Source: Thiocapsa sp. KS1
Lineage (GTDB): Bacteria; Pseudomonadota; Gammaproteobacteria; Chromatiales; Chromatiaceae
Assembly: GCF_001499735.1 (NCBI RefSeq)
Contig: NZ_LN848257.1
Span: 4,420,340-4,463,575 of the forward strand
DNA: 43,236 nucleotides
Direction: 5' to 3'
The notes under the pieces are model-generated. The model worked only from the letters and a program-made list of their open reading frames with translations. It was not told where the DNA came from and did no database searches. Numbering within the stretch: the stretch's first letter is position 1; every line of letters starts with the position of its first letter. The position numbers and the translations under genes were made by a program. Below, piece after piece: positions 24,591 through 34,273 of the stretch.

Positions 24591-25391
24591 ATGTTGCGAC
24601 CCATGACACCGACCACGACTCCGATCGTCGAATCTCGGATCCGCGAGCCTGCTCGTTGGTCCGTGCTGTCGCGCTGCTGTTTCGTGATTCTGCTCGGGGC
24701 ACTGGCGGCGGGTTTCACGTTCGCCGAAGACGCACCCGCCGAGGTCGGGTTCCCGGATGAAGAGGACTGGCCCGAGATGGACCTCGAGGCCCGTGTCGCG
24801 GCGGTCAGCGACGGCGAGCTTCGCTTCGTCGGGCCCGAGCGTGCCGCCGAGACCCATCGGCACGTCAATCGCATCCGCATCGGAGCAGAGAGTCTCCGCG
24901 AGGGCTGGGTCGAGCTGACCCAATGCCACGAGAACCTCGATGCGGTCGGCGCGGCGCAGATCCTCTTCAGCGCCGAGCGGATCCGCGGGTTGGAGGTGGT
25001 CAGTGCGCAGGGGATCGGGCGTGCCTGGGTCGAGGGTCCGTCGGTCCAGCTCACGGACATCGCGCCCGGCGCGAGGCTGTGTATCCGCGCGGAGAGTCGA
25101 GCCATGTACGCCCTCGGCGACGGGCGTTACCGGCTGCGCAACGGGCCTTACATGCGCCGCTTTCTCGACGGTTACTACCCCATGCAGGTGGTCTTGGACG
25201 TGTCCTACCCGGCCGATCGGCTCGCGCTCATGCAACACCAACCGGCCGCGCAGCCCGGATTCGAGGTGCGTGCCGAATCCGGGCATGTCGCGGTCGATGC
25301 CGCCTTCGAAGGGCGGCTCTTCACCTGCTTGGATTTCTGCGAGACCGGCTCCTCGGACTGCGAGCTGGCGGTGAGCGACTGCTCGCAGTAA
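24591..25391 (+). CDS. Secreted or membrane-anchored protein of unknown function
   Basis: The product has 266 residues and I do not recognise it. A long N-terminal region (about 24 residues) precedes a hydrophobic segment near residues 27-46, which is followed by an acidic stretch (FAEDAPAEVGFPDEED). It may be a signal peptide with an extended n-region or an inner-membrane anchor. The C-terminus carries four cysteines within about 25 residues (FTCLDFCETGSSDCELAVSDC), which could form disulfides in the periplasm. GGAG precedes the ATG. It lies nine bases after the dipeptidase, so a cell-envelope role is a reasonable inference from context only. Confidence 0.75.
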   Translation: MLRPMTPTTTPIVESRIREPARWSVLSRCCFVILLGALAAGFTFAEDAPAEVGFPDEEDWPEMDLEARVAAVSDGELRFVGPERAAETHRHVNRIRIGAESLREGWVELTQCHENLDAVGAAQILFSAERIRGLEVVSAQGIGRAWVEGPSVQLTDIAPGARLCIRAESRAMYALGDGRYRLRNGPYMRRFLDGYYPMQVVLDVSYPADRLALMQHQPAAQPGFEVRAESGHVAVDAAFEGRLFTCLDFCETGSSDCELAVSDCSQ

Positions 25392-25462
25392 AGGCCGTCG
25401 GGCCCTTCGGCTGCGGGGATCCGGCCTCGCTCGGTGTGTCGGCCGTTTTGACCTCGAGGCAG

Positions 25463-25885
25463 CTAGGCGATGGACTGGATGAACTCCTCGGGTGCCTGAA
25501 CGGTGACCGACGGATGGTCGAAATCGAGGCCGTTGAGCGTGACGAGGCGGTCGAGTCCGATGCGGCGTGCGCTCTCGAAGGTGAGGGCATCATCGAGATA
25601 CCGCCAGCCGAGGCCGATGGCGCCGTCAATCACTGCGGCATCGACCGGAGCGATCCTCAGGATGGCACAGACGCGCTGAATCGCCGAGCGCGCGTGGGCC
25701 TGACCGCGGTTGCGCGCAAGCGCGTCGTGGAGCGGATCGATGGCCGCAGCGCAGACATAGGCTTGAATACGTCCCTTGGCGGCAAGCGAGAGGATGGCGT
25801 TCGATGCGTTGTCGGGCTCCTGCTCGTTGTTGAGTGCGTCCATCAAGACCGTGATATCGACGAGTGTCTTGGGTGTTGCGGTCAT
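25463..25885 (-). CDS. PIN-domain protein (VapC-like), no partner antitoxin seen
   Basis: The product is a 140-residue protein covering a single PIN domain. Conserved acidic positions are near the start (LVDITVLMDAL) and in the C-terminal half (YLDDALTFESA, then DRLVTLNGLDF). The ending APEEF is typical of the PIN group annotated as toxin components. The middle glutamate usually found in this group is not obvious; the segment reads AAIDPLHDAL. AAGGAGG lies before the ATG. PIN toxins are RNases whose antitoxin is normally encoded just upstream, but no credible antitoxin frame occurs there. It may be an orphan, a domesticated protein or a remnant. Confidence 0.82.
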   Translation of the reverse strand: MTATPKTLVDITVLMDALNNEQEPDNASNAILSLAAKGRIQAYVCAAAIDPLHDALARNRGQAHARSAIQRVCAILRIAPVDAAVIDGAIGLGWRYLDDALTFESARRIGLDRLVTLNGLDFDHPSVTVQAPEEFIQSIA

Positions 25886-26574
25886 CGCCTTCCTCCTTGC
25901 TTCGTTGGTGGTTGGAATCCTTAGGGTTTGCGAATCATGCGCCCTCTACGGGCGGCGTACGAAATGTCTTCGCGCGCGGTCGGATCCGGCGCAGCGGCCG
26001 CTGCTCTATCGGCGGGGTGCCGTCGTCTCGGGAGTCGGGTGTGCTGCGGTGTGCGCCGAAGTGGCTGCAAGTCGAGATGGAGCGGGGGTGATTCACACGG
26101 GCGTCTTCTCCGGCGTCGGCTGCGCCGGTCGGCAGTCGGGCATCGAACACGTTCCGCCGAGCCGGATTGTCGGCGGCCGTTCCGCGTAGACGAGCTCGAT
26201 TCGAGCAAGACGGCGCCGAGAACGCGAGTGCCGATCGGAACGACCTGCCGCGACGCGGCGAGACGTCTGTCGTGCAGAGACGCATTCCATGCGGGCTGTC
26301 CGCGACCTTGTCGATCGTCTCCATGATCTCTGCTCGTCGTCCTCAACCTAGACTGTTTGTGTCTGGATCAGTATGCGGAGGTGTCCGAATCATTACTATC
26401 GGCGAATCCGGCTGTTCCGACTTTTTTTGTCCTGGATCAATCAGAGACGATAAGAGACGCAGCGATACCCGGATTCCCGATGCGGAACGCCACAGTAAAC
26501 AAAGCGTTCTCCGTTTCAGTTGAATGGGGCGTCATGGCGTCGGGAGCCATATCCTCGAGCGCGAAGGATAAGGA
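25886..26574. other. 689-base stretch without a recognisable gene
   Basis: This segment separates the PIN gene from glgP on the same strand. Short reading frames on both strands have Arg/Ser-rich, low-complexity translations typical of non-coding high-GC sequence. The part from about 26340 to 26520 is visibly more AT-rich, with a run of seven T near 26423, and may contain a promoter or a decayed gene. It holds the place where a PIN antitoxin would be expected. No repeat ends or insertion-sequence motifs were found. Confidence 0.5.
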
Positions 26575-29103
26575 TCAGGCCCCGATCGGCTTCGGCTCGA
26601 TGCTCCAGATCCGCTCTGCGTACTCGCGCACGGATCGGTCCGAGGAGAACTTACCCATCCGTGCGACATTCAGGATCGACATGCGGTCCCACTGCGCGGG
26701 CCGGTCGTAGACCTCGCTGATCCTGTCCTGGCATTCCAGATAGGCGCGATAGTCGGCCAGCACCATGAAGGGATCATTGTTGATCAGGTGATCCGTCAAG
26801 GGGCGGAAAAGAGTGGTGTCGCCGTGCGAGAAGAGCCCCGAGACGATGAGGTCGAGATCCGATTTCAGCTCATGGTCGCCGTGGTAATAGTCCCAAGGCC
26901 GATACCCCTCGGTCTGTTTGCGGCGGACCTCTTCGGCGGTCATGCCGAACAGGAAGAAATTCTCCGCGCCGACCTCCTCGCGGATCTCGATATTCGCACC
27001 GTCGAGCGTGCCGACCGTGAGCGCTCCGTTCATCGAGAATTTCATGTTCCCGGTGCCGGATGCCTCTTTGCCGGCGAGCGAGATCTGCTCGGAGAGATCC
27101 GCGGCCGGATAGAGCCGCTGCCCGTTCTTGACATTGAAGTCGGGCATGAAGGCGACCCGGATGTAACCGTTGATCTGGGGGTCGTTGTTGATGACCTCGG
27201 CGACCGAGTTGATGAGCTTGATCATCAGCTTGGCCATGTAGTAGCCGGGGGCTGCCTTGCCGCCGAAGATGAAGGCGCGCGGGACCATGCCGAGATTCGG
27301 GTTCTGCTTCAGCCGCTGATAGACGCGGATGATGTGCAGCACGTTGAGATGTTGGCGCTTGTATTCGTGCATGCGCTTGGCCTGGATATCGAACATCATG
27401 GTCTGCGGATCGAGGAGCACGCCGGCATGGCGTTTCAGCCAGACCGCCAGATCGCGCTTGGCGGCGGTTTTGACCTCGCGCCAGCGCGTCTGGAGTGCGG
27501 GGTCATCGGCGTGCGCCTCCAGGTCGTGCAGACAATCGAGATCCCTGATCCAGCGGTCATTCCCGCAGACTTCGGTGATCAGGCCTGTCAGACGTGGGTT
27601 GCTGACCACGATGAAGCGACGCGGCGTCACACCGTTGGTGACGTTGTGAAAGCGCTCAGGCGCCATCTCGTAGAAGTCTTTGAGCAGCGTCGTCTTGATG
27701 AGCTCCGAATGCAGCGCGGCGACCCCGTTGACCGCGCGACTGCCGACCACGGCCAGGTGGGCCATCCGGATGCGCCGCCCGCCGGCCTCGTCGATCAGCG
27801 ACATGCGCGCGACACGCTCCTCGTCGCCGAGATAGCGCACCCGCACCTCGTCGAGAAAGCGCCGGTTGATCTCGTAGATGATCTCCAGATGGCGGGGCAG
27901 CAATCGCTCGAAGAGGCCGACGGACCAGGTCTCCAGCGCCTCGGGCAACAGGGTGTGATTGGTGTAGCAGAAGGTCGCGCGGGTGATGGTCCAGGCGGTA
28001 TCCCAGGGCATCTCGTGCTCGTCCATGAGCAGGCGCATCAGCTCGGCCACGGCGATCGCCGGATGGGTGTCGTTGAGCTGGGCGACGAACTTTTCGTGGA
28101 AGGTTTCGAGTGGACCGACGGTGTTCAGATGCAGCCGGATCATGTCCTGGATCGAGCAGGATACGAAGAAATACTGTTGCTTCAGACGCAGCTCCTTGCC
28201 GACCTCGGGCTCGTCGTTCGGGTAGAGGACCTTCGAGATGGTCTCGGCCTCGATCTTGGCGTGGACCGCACCGTAATAGTCCCCGCCGTTGAAGACCTGG
28301 AAGTCGAACGATTCGGGTGCCTCCGCCTTCCACAGGCGCAGCAGATTGACGTTGTCGACCCCGTAGCCCAGGACGGGGGTGTCGAAGGCGACGCCGCTGA
28401 TGACCATGTCCGGAACCCAGCGCACCCGCGGGCGTTCCGCATGATCGCGATAGTGCTCCGTGTGGCCGCCGTACATTATCGGGAAGCTGATCTTGGGTCG
28501 CGGGATCTCCCAGGGGTTGCCGTTGCGCAACCAGGTGTCGCTGCGCTCGACCTGCCAACCGTCCTGAATGATCTGGTCGAAGATCCCGAACTCGTAGCGG
28601 ATCCCGTAGCCGATCGCCGGGATCTGGACCGTCGCCAGCGAATCCATATAACAGGCGGCCAGCCGGCCGAGGCCGCCGTTGCCCAGGCCCGGCTCTTCCT
28701 CCTCTTCGAGGATGGCGTTGAAGTCGAGGTCCAACTCCTCGCCCGCGCGCTTGGCGACCTCGGCGATCCCGAGGTTTACCAGATTGTTGGCCAGATGCGG
28801 TCCGAGCAGATACTCGGCCGAGAGATAACAGACCGTGCGCGCATGGGAGGTCTTGTAGATCTGGGCGGATTTCACCCAGCGCTCCAGCATGCGATCGCGC
28901 ACCGTGAAGGCGGCGGCCATGTAGAGGTCGTGGGGCGTGGCGACCTCGCGGAAACGCCCTTGGATATAAAAGAGATTATCGATATAGGCCTGCTTAAGAG
29001 ACGCCTTCGACATGCCCGTGCGGGTATGCTCGTGAGTCGTCGGCGGGGCCTCGGTCTGGGGCTCGGCCGGGGCCTCGGGGTCGTGGGCGACTGCGGTGTT
29101 CAT
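26575..29103 (-). CDS. glgP: Glycogen/starch phosphorylase
   Basis: The product is an 842-residue GT35-family phosphorylase. The pyridoxal-phosphate lysine is Lys688 in EASGTGNMKFSMNGA, with ALTVGTLDGANIEIR directly after it. GLGNGGLGRLAACYMDS and IAVAELMRLLMDE are also typical. An extra 30-residue N-terminal tail is rich in Pro, Glu and Thr. The enzyme releases glucose-1-phosphate from glycogen in the cytoplasm. I chose the ATG at 29103, 34 bases after the phosphoketolase stop. An ATG at 29166 lies inside the phosphoketolase gene and is less likely. Placement after xfp suggests that glycogen breakdown and the phosphoketolase pathway are expressed together. Confidence 0.95.
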   Translation of the reverse strand: MNTAVAHDPEAPAEPQTEAPPTTHEHTRTGMSKASLKQAYIDNLFYIQGRFREVATPHDLYMAAAFTVRDRMLERWVKSAQIYKTSHARTVCYLSAEYLLGPHLANNLVNLGIAEVAKRAGEELDLDFNAILEEEEEPGLGNGGLGRLAACYMDSLATVQIPAIGYGIRYEFGIFDQIIQDGWQVERSDTWLRNGNPWEIPRPKISFPIMYGGHTEHYRDHAERPRVRWVPDMVISGVAFDTPVLGYGVDNVNLLRLWKAEAPESFDFQVFNGGDYYGAVHAKIEAETISKVLYPNDEPEVGKELRLKQQYFFVSCSIQDMIRLHLNTVGPLETFHEKFVAQLNDTHPAIAVAELMRLLMDEHEMPWDTAWTITRATFCYTNHTLLPEALETWSVGLFERLLPRHLEIIYEINRRFLDEVRVRYLGDEERVARMSLIDEAGGRRIRMAHLAVVGSRAVNGVAALHSELIKTTLLKDFYEMAPERFHNVTNGVTPRRFIVVSNPRLTGLITEVCGNDRWIRDLDCLHDLEAHADDPALQTRWREVKTAAKRDLAVWLKRHAGVLLDPQTMMFDIQAKRMHEYKRQHLNVLHIIRVYQRLKQNPNLGMVPRAFIFGGKAAPGYYMAKLMIKLINSVAEVINNDPQINGYIRVAFMPDFNVKNGQRLYPAADLSEQISLAGKEASGTGNMKFSMNGALTVGTLDGANIEIREEVGAENFFLFGMTAEEVRRKQTEGYRPWDYYHGDHELKSDLDLIVSGLFSHGDTTLFRPLTDHLINNDPFMVLADYRAYLECQDRISEVYDRPAQWDRMSILNVARMGKFSSDRSVREYAERIWSIEPKPIGA

Positions 29104-29137
29104 GGCGGCGTCTCTTCGGCAGGGCAGCGGTTGGATG

Positions 29138-31534
29138 TCAGAATGGCCAGATCCACTCATCGACATCGGGTTTGTCGATCCCGTGCTCGTGCGCGTAGTT
29201 CCTGCAGTCGATCTGCATGTCGCGCAACTTTTCCTTCACATGCGCGCCCGCGACCTGCAGGCGCGGGACCCGATTGATCACGTCGATGGCCAGGCTGAAG
29301 CGGTCGATCTCGTTCTCGATCGCAAGCTCCAGCGGCGTGTTGATATTGCCCTTTTCCTTGTAGCCGCGCACGTGCAGGTTCTTGTGGTTGGTGCGGCGAT
29401 AGGCGAGGCGATGGATCAGCCAGGGATAGCCGTGGAAGTTGAAGATCACCGGCCGGTCTTTGGTGAAGAGGCTGTCGAAGTCGTGATCGCTCAGCCCGTG
29501 CGGATGCTCCCCCGCGGGCTGCATCCGGAAGAGATCCACGACGTTGATGAAGCGCAGTCGGATGTCCGGGAAGTGCTCGCGCAGCAGGGCGGTGGCGGCC
29601 AGTGCCTCCTTGGTCGGGATGTCTCCGCAGCCGACCATCACCGCGTCGGGCTCCACACCCTGGTCGTTGCTCGCCCAATCCCAGATGCCGATACCCTTGG
29701 TGCAGTGCTTGATGGCGGCGTCCATGTCCAGATACTGGAGATGGTTCTGCTTGTCGGCCACGATCACGTTGATGTCGTCGCGGCTCTGCAGACAGTGGTC
29801 GACCGTCGAGAGCAGGGTGTTGACGTCCGGCGGCAGATAGATGCGGGTGACCTCCGGATTCTTGTTGACCACGACATCCAGAAAGCCCGGGTCCTGATGG
29901 GTGAAGCCGTTGTGGTCCTGGCGCCAGACGGTCGAGGTGATCAAGAGGTTCAGAGAGGAGATGCGCGCCCGCCAGGGGATCTCCTCGCAGATCGCCAGCC
30001 ACTTGGCGTGCTGGTTGTACATGCTGTCGATGACATGGACGAAGGCCTCGTAGGTCGCGAAGAAGCCGTGCCGACCGGTCAGGACATAGCCTTCGTACCA
30101 GCCCTCCAAGGTGTGCTCGGAGAGCATCTCGAGGACGCGCCCGTCGGGCGCGAGCTCGCCGCCTTGCGCGTCTTCCTCTTTGTATTCGCAAAGCCAGAGC
30201 TTCTTGGAGACCTCGTAGATGGCGTCGAGCTTGTTGGACGTGTTCTCGTCCGGGCCGAACACCCGGAAGTTGTCCATGTTCTTGGCCATGACGTCGCGCA
30301 GCAGCTCGCCCGTCGGCTTGGTGTTCATGGCGCGGATCTTCCCCGGCTCGACGACATCCAGGGCGTAGTTGCGGAAGTCGGGCATCCGCAGGGCACGACG
30401 CAGCAGACCGCCGTTCGCGTGCGGATTGGCACTCATGCGCAGCGTCCCCTCCGGGGCCAGCGCGCGCAGCTCCGGGATCAGCCGACCCGCGCCGTCGAAC
30501 AGCTCGTCGGGCTTGTAGCTGCGCAGCCACGCTTCGAGCTGTTTGAGATGCGCCGGGTTGTCGTGCATGCCCGAGAGCGGCACCTGATGGGCGCGCCAGA
30601 AGCCCTCGACCTTCTTGCCGTCGACCTCGGCGGGGCCGGTCCAACCCTTGGGGGTGCGCAGCACGATCATCGGCCAATGGCAGCGCTCCGCCTTGCCGCT
30701 GGTGCGGGCCTCCTGCTGAAAGGCGCGGATCCGGGCGAGACAGGCATCCAGGGTGGCCGCCATGGTTTGGTGCATCGTCATGGGGTCGTCGCCCTCGACG
30801 AAGTAGGGCGTCCAGCCGTAGCCGCGCATCAGCTCGGCAAGCTCCTCGCGCGGGATGCGTGCGAGCAGGGTGGGGTTGTTGATCTTGTAGCCGTTCAGAT
30901 GGAGGATCGGCAGCACCGCGCCGTCGCGGATGGGGTTGAGAAACTTGCTTGAATGCCAGGAGGTCGCGAGCGGGCCGGTCTCGGCCTCGCCGTCGCCGAC
31001 TGCCACGGCGACCAAGAGGTCCGGATTGTCGAAGGCGGCACCGAAGGCATGCGAGATCGAGTAACCCAGCTCGCCGCCCTCGTGAATGGATCCCGGCGTC
31101 TCCGGGGTGCAGTGCGAGCCGATGCCGCCCGGGAAGGAGAACTGTTTGAAGAAGGCGCGCATCCCTTCTTCATCCTCGCTCTTGTTGGGGTAGATCTCGG
31201 AGTAGGTGCCCTCCAGATACACCGGAGCAAGCACGCCCGGGGCGCCGTGTCCGGGGCCGGCGAGGAAGATCGCCTCCTGTGCATGTTCTCGGATGACGCG
31301 GTTGAGGTGCACATACATGAAGGACAGGCCGGGACTCGCGCCCCAATGACCGAGCAGGCGCTTTTTCAGATGGCTCTCGGCGAGCGGCTCGCGCAGCAGC
31401 GGGTTGTCCCGAAGATAGATCATGCCGGCGGCGAGGTAGTTGCAGGCGCGCCAGTAGGCATCGATCTTGATCAGAAGCTCGTGGGACAGCGGATTGGCGT
31501 CGATCTCGGTCGTGGAGAGGCTGCTCGTCGTCAT
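29138..31534 (-). CDS. xfp: Xylulose-5-phosphate/fructose-6-phosphate phosphoketolase
   Basis: The product is a 798-residue thiamine-diphosphate enzyme of the phosphoketolase family. [38 protein letters not shown] and the cofactor-binding [19 protein letters not shown] are present. Later TWRQDHNG-like ([16 protein letters not shown]) and [11 protein letters not shown] motifs are typical of the family. The enzyme splits xylulose-5-phosphate or fructose-6-phosphate to acetyl phosphate plus glyceraldehyde-3-phosphate or erythrose-4-phosphate. GGAG lies before the ATG at 31534. The in-frame extension to 31621 is upstream sequence. It heads an operon with glgP. Confidence 0.96.
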   Translation of the reverse strand: MTTSSLSTTEIDANPLSHELLIKIDAYWRACNYLAAGMIYLRDNPLLREPLAESHLKKRLLGHWGASPGLSFMYVHLNRVIREHAQEAIFLAGPGHGAPGVLAPVYLEGTYSEIYPNKSEDEEGMRAFFKQFSFPGGIGSHCTPETPGSIHEGGELGYSISHAFGAAFDNPDLLVAVAVGDGEAETGPLATSWHSSKFLNPIRDGAVLPILHLNGYKINNPTLLARIPREELAELMRGYGWTPYFVEGDDPMTMHQTMAATLDACLARIRAFQQEARTSGKAERCHWPMIVLRTPKGWTGPAEVDGKKVEGFWRAHQVPLSGMHDNPAHLKQLEAWLRSYKPDELFDGAGRLIPELRALAPEGTLRMSANPHANGGLLRRALRMPDFRNYALDVVEPGKIRAMNTKPTGELLRDVMAKNMDNFRVFGPDENTSNKLDAIYEVSKKLWLCEYKEEDAQGGELAPDGRVLEMLSEHTLEGWYEGYVLTGRHGFFATYEAFVHVIDSMYNQHAKWLAICEEIPWRARISSLNLLITSTVWRQDHNGFTHQDPGFLDVVVNKNPEVTRIYLPPDVNTLLSTVDHCLQSRDDINVIVADKQNHLQYLDMDAAIKHCTKGIGIWDWASNDQGVEPDAVMVGCGDIPTKEALAATALLREHFPDIRLRFINVVDLFRMQPAGEHPHGLSDHDFDSLFTKDRPVIFNFHGYPWLIHRLAYRRTNHKNLHVRGYKEKGNINTPLELAIENEIDRFSLAIDVINRVPRLQVAGAHVKEKLRDMQIDCRNYAHEHGIDKPDVDEWIWPF

Positions 31535-31698
31535 AGGGTGCTCCGTTGTGTCCTTCGGCGGTCGCCTGAGGATAGTAAAAGACTCGGATGAAGGCGAGGT
31601 GACGGGAAAAGATGGAATCACGGCAAACCACGGGGTTGCACGGGTGCGGTTCCCGCACCCCTCAACCGCCTTTCGGCACGCTGATCGGAGCCTATCGG

Positions 31699-31881
31699 AT
31701 GGACGGAAATTCGCTTAAGGCAATCGAGTTTTACGGTTTCATGGCGCTCGCCGCCTGGCTGGTCTACTCCCAATTCATCGCCTCGCGACGCGATCGGGGG
31801 CAAGATCGAGATCGGGATCGTCCCGACGACACCCCGTTGAACGATTCGACACGCGACGACGACGCGCCGCCGCGCGGCTGA
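31699..31881 (+). CDS. Small single-pass membrane protein of unknown function
   Basis: The product has 60 residues. One hydrophobic helix (about residues 12-28, [17 protein letters not shown]) is followed by a strongly charged Arg/Asp tail (residues 32-60). GGAG lies at 31686-31689, nine bases before the ATG. A longer in-frame start at 31612 was rejected because the added residues are not protein-like. The shape resembles small assembly or regulatory subunits of respiratory complexes, but no family is recognised. It is divergent from xfp and convergent with the receiver gene. Confidence 0.55.
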   Translation: MDGNSLKAIEFYGFMALAAWLVYSQFIASRRDRGQDRDRDRPDDTPLNDSTRDDDAPPRG

Positions 31882-31931
31882 TCCGTCGCCCATCCGTTGC
31901 CGACGGCTCGGCTCGGCTCGGCGGGGCAGGG

Positions 31932-32897
31932 TCAGCGATCCTGGCGCTTGATGGCCGCGCGCAGGGATTGGATCGCGGTCGTCGCCATCTCGCGCAGTCG
32001 GTTCGCCGCGTCGACGACCTCCGTGTCGGCGGCGGGGGTGCGAGACCCGACGCGATGGGCTGCGGGCAGGTCCTCATCGGATGCCGCCGCGTTGCCGGCT
32101 TTGCTCGGCGGTGATGTCGCGGCGGGGAGCGAGTGCTCAAGCTCATCGACGATCGCGGAGCGCTGCCGTGCGAGCGCCGCGGCGACGCGATCCCCGATCA
32201 GGTCCGGAAGGATCTCGTGGATCAGGCGTGCCTCGAGATCGCGGAGATCCTGCCGGTTCGGCGGGGGCGGCGCGGCGGCGCTTGCGGCGTGCTCCTCGGC
32301 GAGTCGGGAGTCGACGATGTGCTGTACCTCGGCAATCAGGATCTCGGTGAGGTCGCGTCGCAGCGACTCGACGAGGATCGTCAAGCGCTTGTTGATGCCG
32401 GCCTCCAGGCGCTCGTCGATCAATGCGGACAGATCGGCCTCGTTCGGAGGTCCGGGCGGGGTCGATGAGGCAGCGACGGCGGCAGACTCGGCGGCCTGCG
32501 GCACCTGCGCGAGCGGGGCCGGGGTGTTGCTGTCGATGGCCGCATGCAGGCAGGCGATAACCTCGGGGAGCCGCTCGGCCGCGAGCGATTTCGGCAGGAC
32601 GGTGAGGACGCCCCTCTTTTGCGCCGCGGCGGCGAAGTCGCTGTCCTCCTGCGAGGTGCAGAGCACGATCGGCACGTGCGCCGTGCGCGGGTCCGCGCGG
32701 ATGATCTCCAGGGCTTCCAAGCCGTTCAAACCCGGCATGATATGATCCATGAGGATCGCATCCGGGACCCGGCTTTTGAGGATCTCCAAGGCCGCCTCCG
32801 CGGAGTCGGCCGTATCCACATCGATACCGCGATTTTTCAGCTCGATGCGCAAGGCGTATCGCGTGACTTTGGAGTCGTCGATCAAGAGGATCTTCAT
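31932..32897 (-). CDS. Response regulator with receiver and long Ala/Pro-rich helical tail
   Basis: The product has 321 residues. Residues 1-120 form a receiver with Asp7-Asp8, phospho-acceptor Asp51 (LMDHIMPGLNG), the Thr/Ser of LCTSQED and the Lys of VLPKS. About 200 residues follow with no known output domain: Pro/Ala-rich linkers alternate with charged helices (for example NKRLTILVESLRRDLTEILI and EARLIHEILPDLIG), suggesting coiled-coil or oligomerisation segments. FimV/PilH-type or polar-localisation systems use comparable proteins, but I cannot assign one. The ATG at 32897 has no strong ribosome binding site; the longer upstream frame is antisense to pgl and was rejected. No cognate kinase is adjacent. 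Confidence 0.82.
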   Translation of the reverse strand: MKILLIDDSKVTRYALRIELKNRGIDVDTADSAEAALEILKSRVPDAILMDHIMPGLNGLEALEIIRADPRTAHVPIVLCTSQEDSDFAAAAQKRGVLTVLPKSLAAERLPEVIACLHAAIDSNTPAPLAQVPQAAESAAVAASSTPPGPPNEADLSALIDERLEAGINKRLTILVESLRRDLTEILIAEVQHIVDSRLAEEHAASAAAPPPPNRQDLRDLEARLIHEILPDLIGDRVAAALARQRSAIVDELEHSLPAATSPPSKAGNAAASDEDLPAAHRVGSRTPAADTEVVDAANRLREMATTAIQSLRAAIKRQDR

Positions 32898-32969
32898 AGG
32901 GTCGTGACGGGCGGTGTCGATCAGGTGAGGAAACGCCGTCAGTTTACTGGTCGGAGGGGGCAGAGTGCC

Positions 32970-33656
32970 ATGGGCGAGCAGGTCATCCACTTCATTCGTC
33001 TTGAATCGGCGGAGGCGGTCGCCGCGGAAACGGCACGCCGAATGAGTGCTGCGGCGCGCCGTGCAATCGAGGCGAGGGGGCGATTTCGATGCGTCCTGGC
33101 TGGCGGGCGGACCCCGTTGGCCGCTTACGGTCGACTGGTCCATCAGCCCGAGGACTGGGCGCATTGGCACCTCTTTCTCGGCGACGAGCGCTGTCTCCCG
33201 CCCCATGATCCCGAGCGCAACAGTCGGGCGATCGCACTGGCGCTGACCGAGCGCGTGCCGATCTCGTCGGACAATCTGCATTGGATCCCCGCGGAGTCGG
33301 GTGCGGAGTTGGCGGCGCGCCGCTACGACGCGCTGATCGCCGCCCATATGCCCTTCGACCTGATCCTGCTCGGTATGGGCGAGGACGGTCACACCGCAAG
33401 CCTCTTCCCCGATCGGGCGATCCCAACTGACGTGCGGGCGGCACCCGTGCACGAGGCGCCGAAACCGCCGCCCGACCGCGTGACCCTAACCCCCTTGGCT
33501 CTTGCCGCGGCTCCCGAGCGTTTGATCCTGGTGACGGGTGGGGGCAAGCGCGAAGCCCTCGCGGCTTGGCGTCGCGGTGCGGACCTGCCGGTCGCGCGGG
33601 TCGCGGCACTGGGTCGGACCGATGTGCTGATGGACCTCGATGCCTCGGGGGATTGA
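32970..33656 (+). CDS. pgl: 6-phosphogluconolactonase
   Basis: The product is a 228-residue DevB-type lactonase. Diagnostic motifs are LAGGRTPLAAY, WHLFLGDERCLPPHDPERN and LLGMGEDGHTASLFP; the last two carry the conserved active-site and substrate-phosphate-binding residues. It hydrolyses 6-phosphogluconolactone to 6-phosphogluconate in the oxidative pentose-phosphate branch. GGAGG lies upstream of the ATG at 32970, with somewhat long spacing. The gene is divergent from the receiver gene. zwf or gnd are not in the window. Confidence 0.94.
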   Translation: MGEQVIHFIRLESAEAVAAETARRMSAAARRAIEARGRFRCVLAGGRTPLAAYGRLVHQPEDWAHWHLFLGDERCLPPHDPERNSRAIALALTERVPISSDNLHWIPAESGAELAARRYDALIAAHMPFDLILLGMGEDGHTASLFPDRAIPTDVRAAPVHEAPKPPPDRVTLTPLALAAAPERLILVTGGGKREALAAWRRGADLPVARVAALGRTDVLMDLDASGD

Positions 33657-33662
33657 CCCTAA

Positions 33663-33686
33663 AGGTCAAGTCGGCCGGCTTGACCT
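33663..33686 (+). terminator. Hairpin directly after pgl
   Basis: AGGTCAAG (33663-33670) pairs perfectly with CTTGACCT (33679-33686) around an eight-base GC loop, six bases after the pgl stop. The position suits a terminator, but no T tract follows. The symmetric sequence could also be a protein-binding site for the next gene. Confidence 0.45.
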
Positions 33687-33802
33687 GCGATCGTCGCTTT
33701 GCTCCCATCGAGCCCGTCACGCCGCTGCGGCGACGTGACACCTTTGTCGGGCGCCCGACGCCGACGTTGTTGCCGTGACGAAATACCACCAGGATACCGA
33801 TC

Positions 33803-34273
33803 ATGTCTCTCCAAATCGCCATCCCGATCGCTTTGCATCAAACCGCCGGTCTTATCTGGGTCGGCGGGATGTTCTTTGCGCATTTCGCGCTGCGACCGAC
33901 ACTCAAAGAGGCGTTGGATCCGCAGCCCCGCTTGCGCGTCGCACTCGGCGTCTTTCAGCGCTTCTTTCCGTGGGTCTGGGGCTCGATCGCGGTGCTGTGG
34001 CTCAGCGGCCTCTGGGTATTCCTCGGGGTGTCGGGCGGCAAGGCCGGTCTCCATGTCCACGCCATGATGGGCATCGCCCTGGTCATGACGCTGATCTTTA
34101 CCCTGATCTATTTCATCCCGTTCCGCCGGATGCAGCGCCGCGTCGCTGCGGCCGACTGGCCGAAAGCCGCGTCCGCATTCGGGTGGATCCGCGGATTGAT
34201 GGCCGTCAATCTCGGCTTGGGTCTGGCGACCGTCGTCATCGCCGCCGCGGGACCGGCCTTGAGCGGTCTCTGA
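33803..34273 (+). CDS. CopD-like four-helix membrane protein
   Basis: The product is a 156-residue protein with four hydrophobic helices (about 5-29, 52-76, 83-106 and 128-153). The N-terminus has LHQTAGLIWVGGMFF, where the His and the WVGG motif match the CopD/DUF2269-like group of inner-membrane proteins. A second histidine pair, LHVHAMMG, lies near residue 84 and could bind haem or a metal. The CopD family is linked with copper handling, but many members have unknown roles. AGGA precedes the ATG. It stands alone between pgl and the polysaccharide locus. Confidence 0.78.
   Translation: MSLQIAIPIALHQTAGLIWVGGMFFAHFALRPTLKEALDPQPRLRVALGVFQRFFPWVWGSIAVLWLSGLWVFLGVSGGKAGLHVHAMMGIALVMTLIFTLIYFIPFRRMQRRVAAADWPKAASAFGWIRGLMAVNLGLGLATVVIAAAGPALSGL

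Noticed and set aside
25921-26346. Candidate antitoxin frames upstream of the PIN gene
   Set aside because: The translations are Arg/Ser-rich without a DNA-binding motif, and none has a ribosome site suitably placed before the PIN gene.
26788-29277. 829-codon plus-strand reading frame, and a similar one at 29096-30952
   Set aside because: They are antisense to glgP and xfp, which have intact cofactor-binding motifs.
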